Shown one piece after another: positions 10,015-18,594 of a stretch of 64,000 nucleotides of DNA (within the stretch, counting starts at the first letter, position 1; each line of letters opens with the position of its first letter). The DNA is from Streptomyces iranensis. Its GTDB lineage: Bacteria > Actinomycetota > Actinomycetes > Streptomycetales > Streptomycetaceae. The position numbers and the translations under genes are program-made. The stretch covers positions 186,001 through 250,000 of the forward strand of contig NZ_JAGGLR010000010.1 of the NCBI RefSeq assembly GCF_017874715.1, read 5' to 3'. Below the pieces are notes generated by a model that was not told the DNA's origin, did not search any database, and worked only from the letters and a program-made list of their open reading frames with translations.

Positions 10015-13000
10015 AGGGTCGCCTTGCCGTCCGGCACCAGGCGGTAGTGCTCATAGACGCCGGGGTTCTTGACCGAGAAGACGCGGGTCTGCTTGTCCCA
10101 GTTGAAGGACTCGCCCGACCTGCGGTCCAGGTCCCGCCACTTCTCGCCGTCCGGAGAGCCCTGGAGCACCCATCCCGTCGGGGCCTTGCCGCGGTCCGAC
10201 GAGGTCAGGGTGTACTGCACCGCGCGGCCCGGCTCCGTGACCGGCAGGTTCACCGACTCGAAGGTCGCCTCGGTGCCCGAGGTGTTGTCCAGCAGCGCCG
10301 TACCGCCGCTCGGCACCGTCAGGTCGTGGCGCGGGGTGGGCACCTTGTCGTCCTTGGTGATGGAGGACGGCGCGGCGTTCTTCCCCGTGCCCCAGGCCGA
10401 CGGCTTGGGGCCCATCGCGAACTCCAGAGTGCCGCCCTTGGCGATCAGCGAGTGCGGCAGCGCGGTGGAGTTCCACGCCTTGCCGTTGACCTTCAGACCC
10501 TGGACGTACACGTTCCGCGCGCTGTTGCGCGGGGCCTTGACGACGAGGTCGCGGCCGTTCTCCAGATGCACCGTGACCTTGGTGAACTGCGGCGATCCGA
10601 TCGCGTACTCCGAGCCGCCCATCACCAGCGGATAGAAGCCCAGCGAGCTGAAGAGGTACCAGGCGGACTGCTCGCCGTTGTCCTCGTCGCCGTGGTAGCC
10701 CTGGCCGATCTCGCTGCCGGTGTAGAGGCGGGAGAGCACCTCGCGCACCTTCTCCTGGGTCTTCCACGGCTGCCCCGCCGCGTCGTACATGTACGTCACA
10801 TGGTGGGCGACCTGGTTGCTGTGGCCGTACATGCCCATGCGGACGTCCCGCGCCTCGGTCATCTCGTGGATGACGCCGTTGTAGGAACCGGCGAACTCCG
10901 GCGAGGCGGTCTCCGGGGTGGAGAAGTAGGTGTCCAGCTTCTTCGCCAGACCCGCCCGGCCGCCGTAGAGGTTGGCCAGGCCCCGGCTGTCCTGGGCGGC
11001 GGTGAAGGCGTAGCCCCAGCCGTTGGTCTCGGTGTAGTCGTAGCCCCAGATCCGGGGGTCGTACTTGTCGGAGGGCACGCGCCACTTTCCATTGGCGTCC
11101 TTGCCCTGGAAGAAGCCCGCCTTGTCGTCGAAGAGCGAGACATAGCCCTGCGCCCGGTGCAGGAAGTACTCGGACTCCTCCTTGTAGCGGGCCTTCTTGG
11201 TCTTCGCGTAGAGCGCCTTGCCCATGTTGGCGAGGCCGAAGTCGTTGAGATAGCCCTCCAGCGCCCAGGACAGCCCCTCATGGGTCTCGGTGCTGGTGTA
11301 GCCCAGGAAGGGCGAGGAGGCCATGCCCTTCCGGCCGACGCCCGACGAGGGCGGCACCGCGGTGGCGTTCTTCAGCGCCGCCTCGTACGCGGCCTCGGCG
11401 TCGAACCGCACACCCTTCAGATACGCGTCGGCGAAGGCCACGTCCGAGCTGGTGCCGGTCATCAGATCGGCGTAGCCCGGTGAGGACCAGCGGGATATCC
11501 AGCCGCCGTCCTTGTACTGCTGCACGAAGCCGTCGACCATCGTGCCCGCCCGCTTCGGAGTGAGCAGGGAGTAGGCGGGCCAGGTGGTGCGGTAGGTGTC
11601 CCAGAAGCCGTTGTTGACGTACACCTTGCCGTCGACGATCTTCGCGCCGGTGTGGGTCGGGGTGTTCTCCCCGGTGGCCGGCGAGAAGGCGCTCGCGTAC
11701 TGGTGGCGGGGCTTTGCCGCCGTGCCGGTGTTCTCGAAAGCGGAATTGGGATAGAGGTACAGCCGATAGAGGCTGGAGTAGAGCGAGGTGAGCTGGCCGC
11801 GGTCCGCGCCCTCGACCTCGACCCGGCCCAGGATGTTGTCCCACTCCGCCTGGGCGGCCCGCTTGACCTGCCCGAACGACCGTGACGCGGGCAGCTCCCG
11901 ATCGAGGTTGGCCTTCGCCTGGTCGACGCCGATCAGCGAGGTGGCGAGCCGGAGGGTGACCGTGCGGTCCTTCCCCGGCTTGAAGCGGAAGTAGCCGGTG
12001 ACGTCCTTGCCGCCGCCTCCTTCCAGCTTGCCGCTCGCGCTCACCGGGGTGTCGAAGACGCCGTAGACGAACAGCCGGCTGGCACCGGTGGACAGTCCGC
12101 TCTTGACGTCGGAGTAGCCGGTGACGACGCCGTGCTCGGCGTCGAGGGTCAGCCCGCCGTTGTTGTTGACGTTGTCGAAGATGACGCTGGCGTCCTCGCC
12201 CGGATAGGTGAAGCGCATGGCCGCGGCGTGGTCGGTGGGCGCCATCTCGGCGGTGAGGCCGTTCTCGAAGGTCACCCCGTAGTAGTACGGACGGGCGGTC
12301 TCCTTCTCATGGCGGAAGGGGAGCGCGCGGGCGGTGCGCCCGGCGTCGGGGGTGCCGCTCGCCCCGGACGGCATCACCTGGAAGGTCTGCCGGTCGCCCA
12401 TCCAGGGGCTGGGCTCATGGCTGGCGCTGAACGACTGGATGGTGGGGAGGTTGTCGGCGTTGTTGGCGCGGGCGTACTGGTAGAGCCAGTCGGTGGAGCC
12501 CGCGTTGGTCACCGGCGTCCAGAAGTTGAAGCCATTGGGGACCGCGGTCGCCGGGAAGTTGTTGCCGCGCGAGAAGCTGCCGCTGGAGTTGGTGCCGCGG
12601 GTGGTCAGCGCGTAGTCCGACAGGTGCGCCAGCGGCTTCTCGGGCGCCTTGGGGGCGATCGCGATGTCGTCCACCCAGCCGCGGAACTGCGCGGGGCCCT
12701 TGGGGGAGTCGTAGGCCACGAGGATCCGGTCGACCGTCTTGCCCGCGGCGACCGCGCCGATCCGCGACTCCTTGTGGTTCCACTGGTTGACGTAGAGCGT
12801 CTTGGAGGCGGCCTGGCCCTGTGGGCTCAGCCGGGCGCCGTGCTGGTCGACCGCGCCGGGCAGCTCGCTGAGGTAGCTGCCGTCGGTGAAGGCGAGGTCG
12901 ACGGAGACATGGGTGGCCGGGTAGTCGAGGTCCGTCTCGGTCATCGACGGGAAGATCCGGTAGGACAGCTGGGTGTCCCGGGTGACGGCCGTGTCGACGT

Positions 13001-13847
13001 CGAAGACCTTGTTGTACGAGTACGCCCGGCCGTCCGGCTTGTGGGTGCCCGCGTAGCGCAGGGCACGGGTGCCGGTGAAGCCCGCGTTGGCCTTGGCGGT
13101 GGGGGAGCCGGTCGGGCCGCGGTCGACCTGGGTCTGCATGTCGGAGGCGGCGGGCGGAGTGGTGTCGCCGTTGGCCAACTGCACCTCCGCGAGCTGGACG
13201 ATGTCGTCCCCGGCGTTGCGGGTGATCTCCAGCCGGAAGTGCTGATAGGCCGTGGAACTGGAGAAGGAGAACTCCCGCGTCTGCTGGCGCGAGGAGAACG
13301 TCTCGTCCTTACTGGTGTCGAGCGTCGTCCAGTCGGAGCCGTTGGCCGAGCCCTTGAGGGTCCAGTCCTTCGGGTCCCGGCCGGGGGCGTCGTTGGCGGA
13401 GGTGAGGGCGTAGCGGACGGCCTCCACCGGCTCGCTCAGGTCGAACTCGAGCCAGGCGGTGGTGTCGAAGGCCAGCCACTTGCTGGTGACCTCGCCGTCG
13501 ACGAGGTTCTCCTTGATCTCCCCGCCGTCGGTGTTCTCGTCGCTCGCGCGGACCTCGGTGACCTTGTCGGTGACATTGCCGGGGATCCCGGAGGAGTAGC
13601 CTCCGTCGACTCCGGACGCCTTCTTCTTGCCGTCGGGGCCGGTCTCGACCGTGTTCCGCCAGTCGGGCTGGGGATCGCCCGACTCGAAGGACGAGGCGAA
13701 GGTGCGGTCGGCGTGGTGCGCGGAGTCCGGGCCGGCGGGGGCGGCGACCGCACCGCCCTGGGCCGTCACCGCCAGCAGGACGGCCGCCACCAGGGCGGCC
13801 GACCGTCCGATCCCACGCCATCGTCTCTGGGGTCGTCTCTGTCGCAT
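9990..13847 (-). CDS. Secreted GH92 alpha-mannosidase with discoidin-like modules at both ends
   Basis: A 1285-aa secreted glycosidase. The start at 13847 (MRQRRPQRR...) follows GAGAGG and gives a signal peptide with the hydrophobic run SAALVAAVLLAVTAQ. A longer in-frame start at 13949 would translate the operator, so it is rejected. Residues ~80-240 form an F5/8-type C (CBM32-like) domain (LVDGEVTSKWLAFD, WLEFDLSEPVEAVRY). Next is a jelly-roll-like region to ~430, and then GH92 from LSDYALTTRGTNSSG through EDNGEQSAWYLFSSLGFYP, with likely acid E1059. The last ~120 residues are a second discoidin-like fold (AVQYTLTSSDRGKAPTGW). It differs strongly from the other GH92 gene 1 kb away, so it is a paralogue of another subfamily rather than a recent duplicate. 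The LacI-type operator is shared. Confidence 0.95.
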   Translation of the reverse strand: MRQRRPQRRWRGIGRSAALVAAVLLAVTAQGGAVAAPAGPDSAHHADRTFASSFESGDPQPDWRNTVETGPDGKKKASGVDGGYSSGIPGNVTDKVTEVRASDENTDGGEIKENLVDGEVTSKWLAFDTTAWLEFDLSEPVEAVRYALTSANDAPGRDPKDWTLKGSANGSDWTTLDTSKDETFSSRQQTREFSFSSSTAYQHFRLEITRNAGDDIVQLAEVQLANGDTTPPAASDMQTQVDRGPTGSPTAKANAGFTGTRALRYAGTHKPDGRAYSYNKVFDVDTAVTRDTQLSYRIFPSMTETDLDYPATHVSVDLAFTDGSYLSELPGAVDQHGARLSPQGQAASKTLYVNQWNHKESRIGAVAAGKTVDRILVAYDSPKGPAQFRGWVDDIAIAPKAPEKPLAHLSDYALTTRGTNSSGSFSRGNNFPATAVPNGFNFWTPVTNAGSTDWLYQYARANNADNLPTIQSFSASHEPSPWMGDRQTFQVMPSGASGTPDAGRTARALPFRHEKETARPYYYGVTFENGLTAEMAPTDHAAAMRFTYPGEDASVIFDNVNNNGGLTLDAEHGVVTGYSDVKSGLSTGASRLFVYGVFDTPVSASGKLEGGGGKDVTGYFRFKPGKDRTVTLRLATSLIGVDQAKANLDRELPASRSFGQVKRAAQAEWDNILGRVEVEGADRGQLTSLYSSLYRLYLYPNSAFENTGTAAKPRHQYASAFSPATGENTPTHTGAKIVDGKVYVNNGFWDTYRTTWPAYSLLTPKRAGTMVDGFVQQYKDGGWISRWSSPGYADLMTGTSSDVAFADAYLKGVRFDAEAAYEAALKNATAVPPSSGVGRKGMASSPFLGYTSTETHEGLSWALEGYLNDFGLANMGKALYAKTKKARYKEESEYFLHRAQGYVSLFDDKAGFFQGKDANGKWRVPSDKYDPRIWGYDYTETNGWGYAFTAAQDSRGLANLYGGRAGLAKKLDTYFSTPETASPEFAGSYNGVIHEMTEARDVRMGMYGHSNQVAHHVTYMYDAAGQPWKTQEKVREVLSRLYTGSEIGQGYHGDEDNGEQSAWYLFSSLGFYPLVMGGSEYAIGSPQFTKVTVHLENGRDLVVKAPRNSARNVYVQGLKVNGKAWNSTALPHSLIAKGGTLEFAMGPKPSAWGTGKNAAPSSITKDDKVPTPRHDLTVPSGGTALLDNTSGTEATFESVNLPVTEPGRAVQYTLTSSDRGKAPTGWVLQGSPDGEKWRDLDRRSGESFNWDKQTRVFSVKNPGVYEHYRLVPDGKATLAEVELLS

Positions 13848-13868
13848 ACTCAGCCTCTCAACGAGTCT

Positions 13869-13880
13869 GACAACGTTGTC
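13869..13880. promoter_or_regulatory. LacI-type operator upstream of GH92 gene 2
   Basis: GACAACGTTGTC, identical to the site at 5426-5437, lies 22 bp before the GH92 start on the minus strand. A bound repressor there would block transcription or early elongation. Confidence 0.7.
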
Positions 13881-13976
13881 CACTGGGTCGGGCAGAGATA
13901 AGTAGGGAGGCAGGGGGAGGGTGGTGTCAAGGTTGCGGACAGCGCTCAATGGGCGCCCGTGCGGCGGGTGGTACGC

Positions 13977-14011
13977 CGCGGGCCGTACCCCTGTCGGTGG
14001 TACGGCCCGCG
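13977..14011. terminator. Terminator of the lipoprotein gene
   Basis: A 13-bp perfect stem (CGCGGGCCGTACC / GGTACGGCCCGCG) with a 9-nt loop, 50 bp beyond the stop of the minus-strand lipoprotein gene. Confidence 0.8.
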
Positions 14012-14060
14012 TCCATGGGGGCGGTTCCGGGTGCCCCTCGGGGTTGTTCCTGGCGTGTCG

Positions 14061-14594
14061 TCAGTCCGCGTCGTCGGACTTGGTGGCCAGCGACAGCCGG
14101 CACTTCTTCGCGGTGTGGGAGCTGTCCGCCTTGAGCCCGCTGACCTTGATGGTCTTCTCGGAGCCGCCCGCCACGGGCGCGTCGGACTCCACCCCGGTGG
14201 TCACGACCTTCTCGGAGCTGTCCACGAAGCCGACCAGCAGCGAGTAGTAGGCCGTACCGGAACCGGAGTTGCTGATCTTCACATTGGCGTAGGGCTTGCC
14301 GTTCGAACCCCATCCGCAGGTGCCCATCTTGGCGTCCGGGGTGACCAGGCCGGAGCCGCCGGTGGGGGAGTCCGACGGCTCGTCATACGGGTCGTCGGTG
14401 GGGTCGTCGGTGGGCTCCTCGGTCGGCGCCTGGGTGGGCTCCACCGGCAGCTGGGCCATGCCCTTGCCGATCGCCGCGCCGCCCTTGCTGTCCCCGGCGG
14501 ACGAGCCCCCTCTGCCGGAGCCACACCCCGCGGTGGCCGCGAGTGTCGCGGTCACGACAATGCTGGTGGCGAGGGTGAGCTGCTTCCGGGACAC
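14061..14594 (-). CDS. Small Thr/Pro/Asp-rich linker lipoprotein
   Basis: A 177-aa protein starting at GTG 14594 (MSRKQLTLATSIVV). The lipobox is ATAGC with lipidated C24. Residues ~40-80 are a disordered linker rich in Glu, Asp, Pro and Thr (EPTQAPTEEPTDDP). The C-terminal ~95 residues are a compact domain with two cysteines (MGTCGWGSN and KKCRLSL), probably a disulfide, in an Ig-like DUF4232/CARDB-like fold. The family was not identified with certainty. It is divergent from ngcE across a 341-bp gap, so the site at 14727 could affect both genes. The function is unknown; it is anchored on the outer face of the membrane. Confidence 0.8.
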   Translation of the reverse strand: MSRKQLTLATSIVVTATLAATAGCGSGRGGSSAGDSKGGAAIGKGMAQLPVEPTQAPTEEPTDDPTDDPYDEPSDSPTGGSGLVTPDAKMGTCGWGSNGKPYANVKISNSGSGTAYYSLLVGFVDSSEKVVTTGVESDAPVAGGSEKTIKVSGLKADSSHTAKKCRLSLATKSDDAD

Positions 14595-14726
14595 GGGAAC
14601 CGCCTTTCGGGGAGCCCGCACGGCGGCGTGCCGCGCGGCTGGTCTCCCCTTACGGTATGTCGGGCAGGTCTCAACTCGGGAAAGACTGGTACCCGATGAC
14701 CTCTCGATCTTGCCCATATGAGGCCC

Positions 14727-14742
14727 AGTGGACTATACCTGT
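14727..14742 (+). promoter_or_regulatory. DasR-responsive element (dre) candidate upstream of ngcEFG
   Basis: AGTGGACTATACCTGT fits the DasR consensus (ACTGGTCTAGACCACT, with C or G allowed at positions 2 and 15) at 13 of 16 positions. DasR is the GlcN-6-P-sensing GntR repressor of GlcNAc and chitin genes in Streptomyces. The site lies 194 bp before ngcE, in the divergent gap. Nothing else was seen in the 341-bp gap. Confidence 0.6.
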
Positions 14743-14935
14743 CGCCCCAGGGGGAAGGCCGCACCACGGCCTATATCGGAGGGCCTCGGCGGGTCATCCG
14801 CTCTCCCCGGCGTACACCCAGCAATACTCCGCTTGACGCTTCAACTGACCCGCGGTGTCGGGCCCCTCGCCGGAGGCGAGTATGTACGGGAGACCGTTAC
14901 ACCGCCTGAGTCCTGACGAAGGCGAGGACTTGAGC

Positions 14936-16372
14936 ATGGGATCCACCTCAGATGTCGGCCGTCGCGATCTGATCAAGCGCTCGGCGGCGCTCGGATTGAT
15001 CACCGTGCCGGCGATGAGCGCGCTGTCCGCCTGTGCCAGTGGCGGTGACGACGACTCCAAGAAGGTCGACAAGGGCAAGAAGAGCGCCAAGAACCCGCTC
15101 GCGGTCAATGAGAGCGCCGCGCTCGATGTCGTCATCTTCGACGGCGGCTTCGGCCAGCAGTACGCCAAGGACGCCGAGGCGGAGTTCGCCAAGGCCTTCC
15201 CCAAGACCAAGGGCAAGGTCAAGCACTCGGCGACCCAGAAGATCCAGACCGTGCTCCAGCCGCGCTTCAACGGCGGCACCCCGCCGGACCTCGTGGACAA
15301 CAACGGTGCCGAGCAGATGGATATGGGCACCCTGGTCGGCAAGAACCAGCTGACCGACCTCACCCCGCTGCTCGACGCGCCCTCCGTGGACGACCCGAAC
15401 AAGACGGTGCGGGAGACCCTGCGCCCCGGTGTCGCGGAGATGGGCCAGTTCGACGGCAAGCAGGTGTGGGTCCTCTATTACGCCTACACCGTCTACGGTG
15501 TCTGGCACTCCAAGAGCAACCTCGCCAAGCTCGACGTGGAGTACCCCGAGACCTGGGACGACATGCTCAAGGTCTGCGAGAAGGCGAAGAAGAAGGGCGT
15601 CGCGGGCTGGACCTACCCCGGCAAGTACCCCTACTACCTGCCGTTCAGCCTCTACCCCTTCATCGCCAAGATCGGTGGCCGGGACGTCCTGGACTCGATC
15701 GACAATCTGGAGGCGAACGCCTGGAAGCACCCGGCCGTCAAGGCCGCCTTCGAGGCGTACTACGAGCTCTACAAGAAGGGCTACATCCTCAAGGGCACCC
15801 CCGGCCTCACCCACATCGAGTCGCAGACGGCCTGGAACGAGGGCAAGGCGCTGTTCATCCCCAACGGGTCCTGGGTGGAGAACGAGTCGCAGAAGACCAC
15901 GCCGAAGGACTTCCAGATGGCGGTGGGCGCGCCGTCCAGCCTGGACAAGAGCGACAAGATGCCGTTCGGCACCATCTGGGCCTCCGGCGGTGAGCCGTTC
16001 ATCGTGCCGAAAACGGCCAAGAACCCCGAGGGCGGCATGGAGCTGCTGCGGATCATGCTCGGTGAGAAGTCCACCAAGAACTTCATCAAGCAGGTGTCCT
16101 CGCTCTCCTCCCTCAACGGCGGCACCGACGGCCTCAGCCTGCCGTCTGGCCTGGAGTCCGCGCAGGAGGCGCTGACCAAGGCGGGCAAGAACGTGGTCAA
16201 CCCGCGGATGCAGGACTGGTACGGGACGCTGCAGAAGCAGAAGATCGGCGTCGGCGCGCTCGGCGAGATGATGGCGGGCCGGATGACCCCCGCCGAGGCG
16301 ATCAAGAAGTGCCAGCAGTTCGCCGATGACACGGCCAAGGACGACGCCGTCAAGAAGTACAAGCACGTCTGA
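14936..16372 (+). CDS. ngcE: N-acetylglucosamine/diacetylchitobiose ABC transporter, substrate-binding lipoprotein
   Basis: A 478-aa extracytoplasmic binding protein. The ATG at 14936 follows GAGGAC. The N-terminus GRRDLIKRSAALG is a Tat motif, and SALSAC is a lipobox with C33, so this is a Tat-exported lipoprotein. The rest is a cluster-B sugar-binding fold (FNGGTPPDLVDNNGAEQMD, GYILKGTPGLTHIES, FIPNGSWVENES) that I recognise as the NgcE family. In S. coelicolor the orthologous system takes up chitobiose/GlcNAc. It is the first gene of ngcEFG, with no ATPase gene alongside, so the shared MsiK-type ATPase elsewhere in the genome would energise it. A dre-like site lies upstream. Confidence 0.93.
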   Translation: MGSTSDVGRRDLIKRSAALGLITVPAMSALSACASGGDDDSKKVDKGKKSAKNPLAVNESAALDVVIFDGGFGQQYAKDAEAEFAKAFPKTKGKVKHSATQKIQTVLQPRFNGGTPPDLVDNNGAEQMDMGTLVGKNQLTDLTPLLDAPSVDDPNKTVRETLRPGVAEMGQFDGKQVWVLYYAYTVYGVWHSKSNLAKLDVEYPETWDDMLKVCEKAKKKGVAGWTYPGKYPYYLPFSLYPFIAKIGGRDVLDSIDNLEANAWKHPAVKAAFEAYYELYKKGYILKGTPGLTHIESQTAWNEGKALFIPNGSWVENESQKTTPKDFQMAVGAPSSLDKSDKMPFGTIWASGGEPFIVPKTAKNPEGGMELLRIMLGEKSTKNFIKQVSSLSSLNGGTDGLSLPSGLESAQEALTKAGKNVVNPRMQDWYGTLQKQKIGVGALGEMMAGRMTPAEAIKKCQQFADDTAKDDAVKKYKHV

Positions 16373-16430
16373 TGCGGGTCCACGCGTCGCCGACGGCATT
16401 ATCCGTAGGGGAAGACCGAGGTCGGTAGAA

Positions 16431-17348
16431 ATGCAGCATGGGAAGTACCGGTTCATCGCGGGGTTCCTGGCCCTGCCGGTGATCCTTTACGCGGTCTTCG
16501 TGATCTCGCCGTTCGTCCAGGCCATCTACTACTCCTTCACGGACTGGACGGGCCTGAGCTCCGACTTCAAGATGGTCGGGTTCAAGAACTATGACTGGCT
16601 GCTGCATGACGACATCTTCTGGAAAGCGGTCGGGCACAATGTCCTGCTGCTGCTGGTGGTGCCGCTGGTGACGCTCGGCCTCGGGCTCTTCTTCGCCTTC
16701 ATGCTCAATGTGGGCGGCCGGGGCCGTAAGAACGCGGCGGTCTCCGGGGTGCGCGGGTCGAGCCTGTACAAGGTGATCTATTTCTTCCCGCAGGTGCTGT
16801 CGATCGCGATCGTCGCCCTGCTGTTCCAGTTCACCTACAACCCGCGCAACGGCGCGATCAACTCCTTCCTCGACGGAGTCGGCCTGGACTCGCTCCAGCA
16901 GCAGTGGCTGGCCGATCCGAAGCTGGCGCTGTGGTGCCTGATGGCGGTGATGGTCTGGAGCAACGTCGGCTTCTACGTCGTCCTCTTCTCCGCCGGGATG
17001 AGCTCCATCCCGAGGGACTTCTACGAGGCGGCGCTGCTCGACGGGGCCAACCGGGTCAAGACCTTCTTCAAGATCACCCTGCCGCTGCTGTGGGACACGG
17101 TCCAGACCGGCTGGATCTATATGGGCATCATCGCGCTCGACGCGTTCGCCGTGGTGCAGATCATGACCGTGGGGCCGGGCGGCCCCGCCGACTCCACCCA
17201 GGTCATGGGCTACTACGTCTACACCAAGACCTTCCACGACGGGCAGGCCGGACGGGCCACCACGATCGGCGTCGCGATGCTCATCGTCACCCTGATCTTC
17301 GCGGTCATCGTGACCAGGCTCGGCCGGCGCGAACGGCTGGAGTACTGA
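16431..17348 (+). CDS. ngcF: GlcNAc/chitobiose ABC transporter permease 1
   Basis: A 305-aa MalF-type inner-membrane permease from the ATG at 16431 (MQHGKYRFIAGFLALPVIL). It has six predicted membrane segments and the EAA loop EAALLDGANRVKTFFKITLP, which contacts the ATPase. It lies 58 bp after ngcE in the same orientation. An in-frame start at 16326 would overlap ngcE by 47 bp and lacks a ribosome site. Confidence 0.93.
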   Translation: MQHGKYRFIAGFLALPVILYAVFVISPFVQAIYYSFTDWTGLSSDFKMVGFKNYDWLLHDDIFWKAVGHNVLLLLVVPLVTLGLGLFFAFMLNVGGRGRKNAAVSGVRGSSLYKVIYFFPQVLSIAIVALLFQFTYNPRNGAINSFLDGVGLDSLQQQWLADPKLALWCLMAVMVWSNVGFYVVLFSAGMSSIPRDFYEAALLDGANRVKTFFKITLPLLWDTVQTGWIYMGIIALDAFAVVQIMTVGPGGPADSTQVMGYYVYTKTFHDGQAGRATTIGVAMLIVTLIFAVIVTRLGRRERLEY

Positions 17349-17409
17349 TGCCGATCACACCGACCGCACCCGGCCACCGCCGCCCGACCGCCGATCTGGG
17401 GGTACCACA

Positions 17410-18357
17410 GTGACCTCGCACGCAGCGCCCTCGGAGCTCCCGGGCGTCACCAAGGAGGACGAGGCACCGGCCGGCGGGCCCGTCCGCAAGCAGCCGCCGC
17501 CGGGCTTCACCCCCAAGGGCCGGATCGGCAGCGAGGGCAAGATCCTCAACGTCTTCTCGCACGGCATCCTCGTGGTCTGGGGACTCCTGGTCACGCTGCC
17601 GCTGCTGTGGGCGGTGATGAGCTCCCTCAAGACCGACAAGCAGATCTTCACCTCGCCCTGGGGGCTGCCCTCGGCCCTGCACTTCGACAACTGGACCAGG
17701 GCCTGGAGCAAGTCGAACATCGGCGACTTCTTCCTCAATACGATCCTGGTGGTGGGCTGCTCCCTGATCGGGACGATGCTGCTGGGCTCGATGGCGGCGT
17801 ACATCCTGGCCCGCTTCGAATTCCCGGGAAAGCGGTTCATCTATTTCATGTTCGTCGGCGGGATGAGTTTTCCGATCATCCTGGCGCTGGTGCCGCTGTT
17901 CTTCGTGATGAAGAACATGAGCCTGCTCAACACCTTTCATGGGCTCATTCTGGTCTATATCGCCTATTCGCTGCCGTTCACGGTCTTCTTCCTCACCTCG
18001 TTCTTCAAGACGCTGCCCTCCTCGATCGCGGAGGCGGCCCTGATCGACGGGGCGTCCCATACCAGGACGTTCTTCCAGGTCATGCTGCCGATGGCGAAGC
18101 CCGGACTGATCAGCGTCGGGATCTTCAACTTCCTCGGTCAGTGGAATCAGTACATGCTGCCCACGGTGCTCAACACCGATGAGGACAAGCGGGTGCTCAC
18201 CCAGGGGCTGGTGCAGCTCGCGGCCAGTCAGCAGTACAAGGGCGACTGGTCAGCGCTTTTCGCCGGTCTGGTGCTGGCGATGCTTCCCGTACTCGCCGTC
18301 TATATCCTCTTCCAGCGGCAGGTCCAGGCGGGTCTGACCGCGGGCGCGCTCAAATAG
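17410..18357 (+). CDS. ngcG: GlcNAc/chitobiose ABC transporter permease 2
   Basis: A 315-aa MalG-type permease from the GTG at 17410. The first ~55 residues are a hydrophilic Pro-rich cytoplasmic tail, followed by six membrane segments. The EAA loop is EAALIDGASHTRTFFQVMLP. It is the last gene of ngcEFG and is followed 22 bp later by a 18-19-bp terminator stem. Confidence 0.93.
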   Translation: MTSHAAPSELPGVTKEDEAPAGGPVRKQPPPGFTPKGRIGSEGKILNVFSHGILVVWGLLVTLPLLWAVMSSLKTDKQIFTSPWGLPSALHFDNWTRAWSKSNIGDFFLNTILVVGCSLIGTMLLGSMAAYILARFEFPGKRFIYFMFVGGMSFPIILALVPLFFVMKNMSLLNTFHGLILVYIAYSLPFTVFFLTSFFKTLPSSIAEAALIDGASHTRTFFQVMLPMAKPGLISVGIFNFLGQWNQYMLPTVLNTDEDKRVLTQGLVQLAASQQYKGDWSALFAGLVLAMLPVLAVYILFQRQVQAGLTAGALK

Positions 18358-18379
18358 GAGCACATCACAGAGGGCTTTT

Positions 18380-18422
18380 CACGGCCCCGTCCTTTCCGTT
18401 CCGCGGAAAGGACGGGGCCGTG
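18380..18422 (+). terminator. Terminator after ngcEFG
   Basis: A perfect 18-bp stem (CACGGCCCCGTCCTTTCC with its complement at 18405-18422) and a 7-nt loop that can close by one more G-C pair. No T-tract. Confidence 0.88.
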
Positions 18423-18594
18423 CCGCTGTGGGTGGCGGAGGGTACCGCGAGCGGTCCCACGGCGGCCGGGGGCTTGACGTGGGACAACCGTGGCGGCTCA
18501 GCTTAGAGTTCACATGTTGGAGACACAGCCGGGCCTCACTGCTGCGGTCCGGTCGGCGGAGCGGCCGTCGTGCCGCCCGCGAAGGCGGGAGTGG

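Noticed and set aside
13848..13949. N-terminal extension of GH92 gene 2
   Set aside because: The extra 34 residues are the translated operator region (PVDNVVRLVE), and the signal peptide starts at 13847.
18514..18594. Longer rok7B7 starting at ATG 18514
   Set aside because: No ribosome site and the start lies immediately after a possible -10; ATG 18595 has one. Kept as an alternative only.
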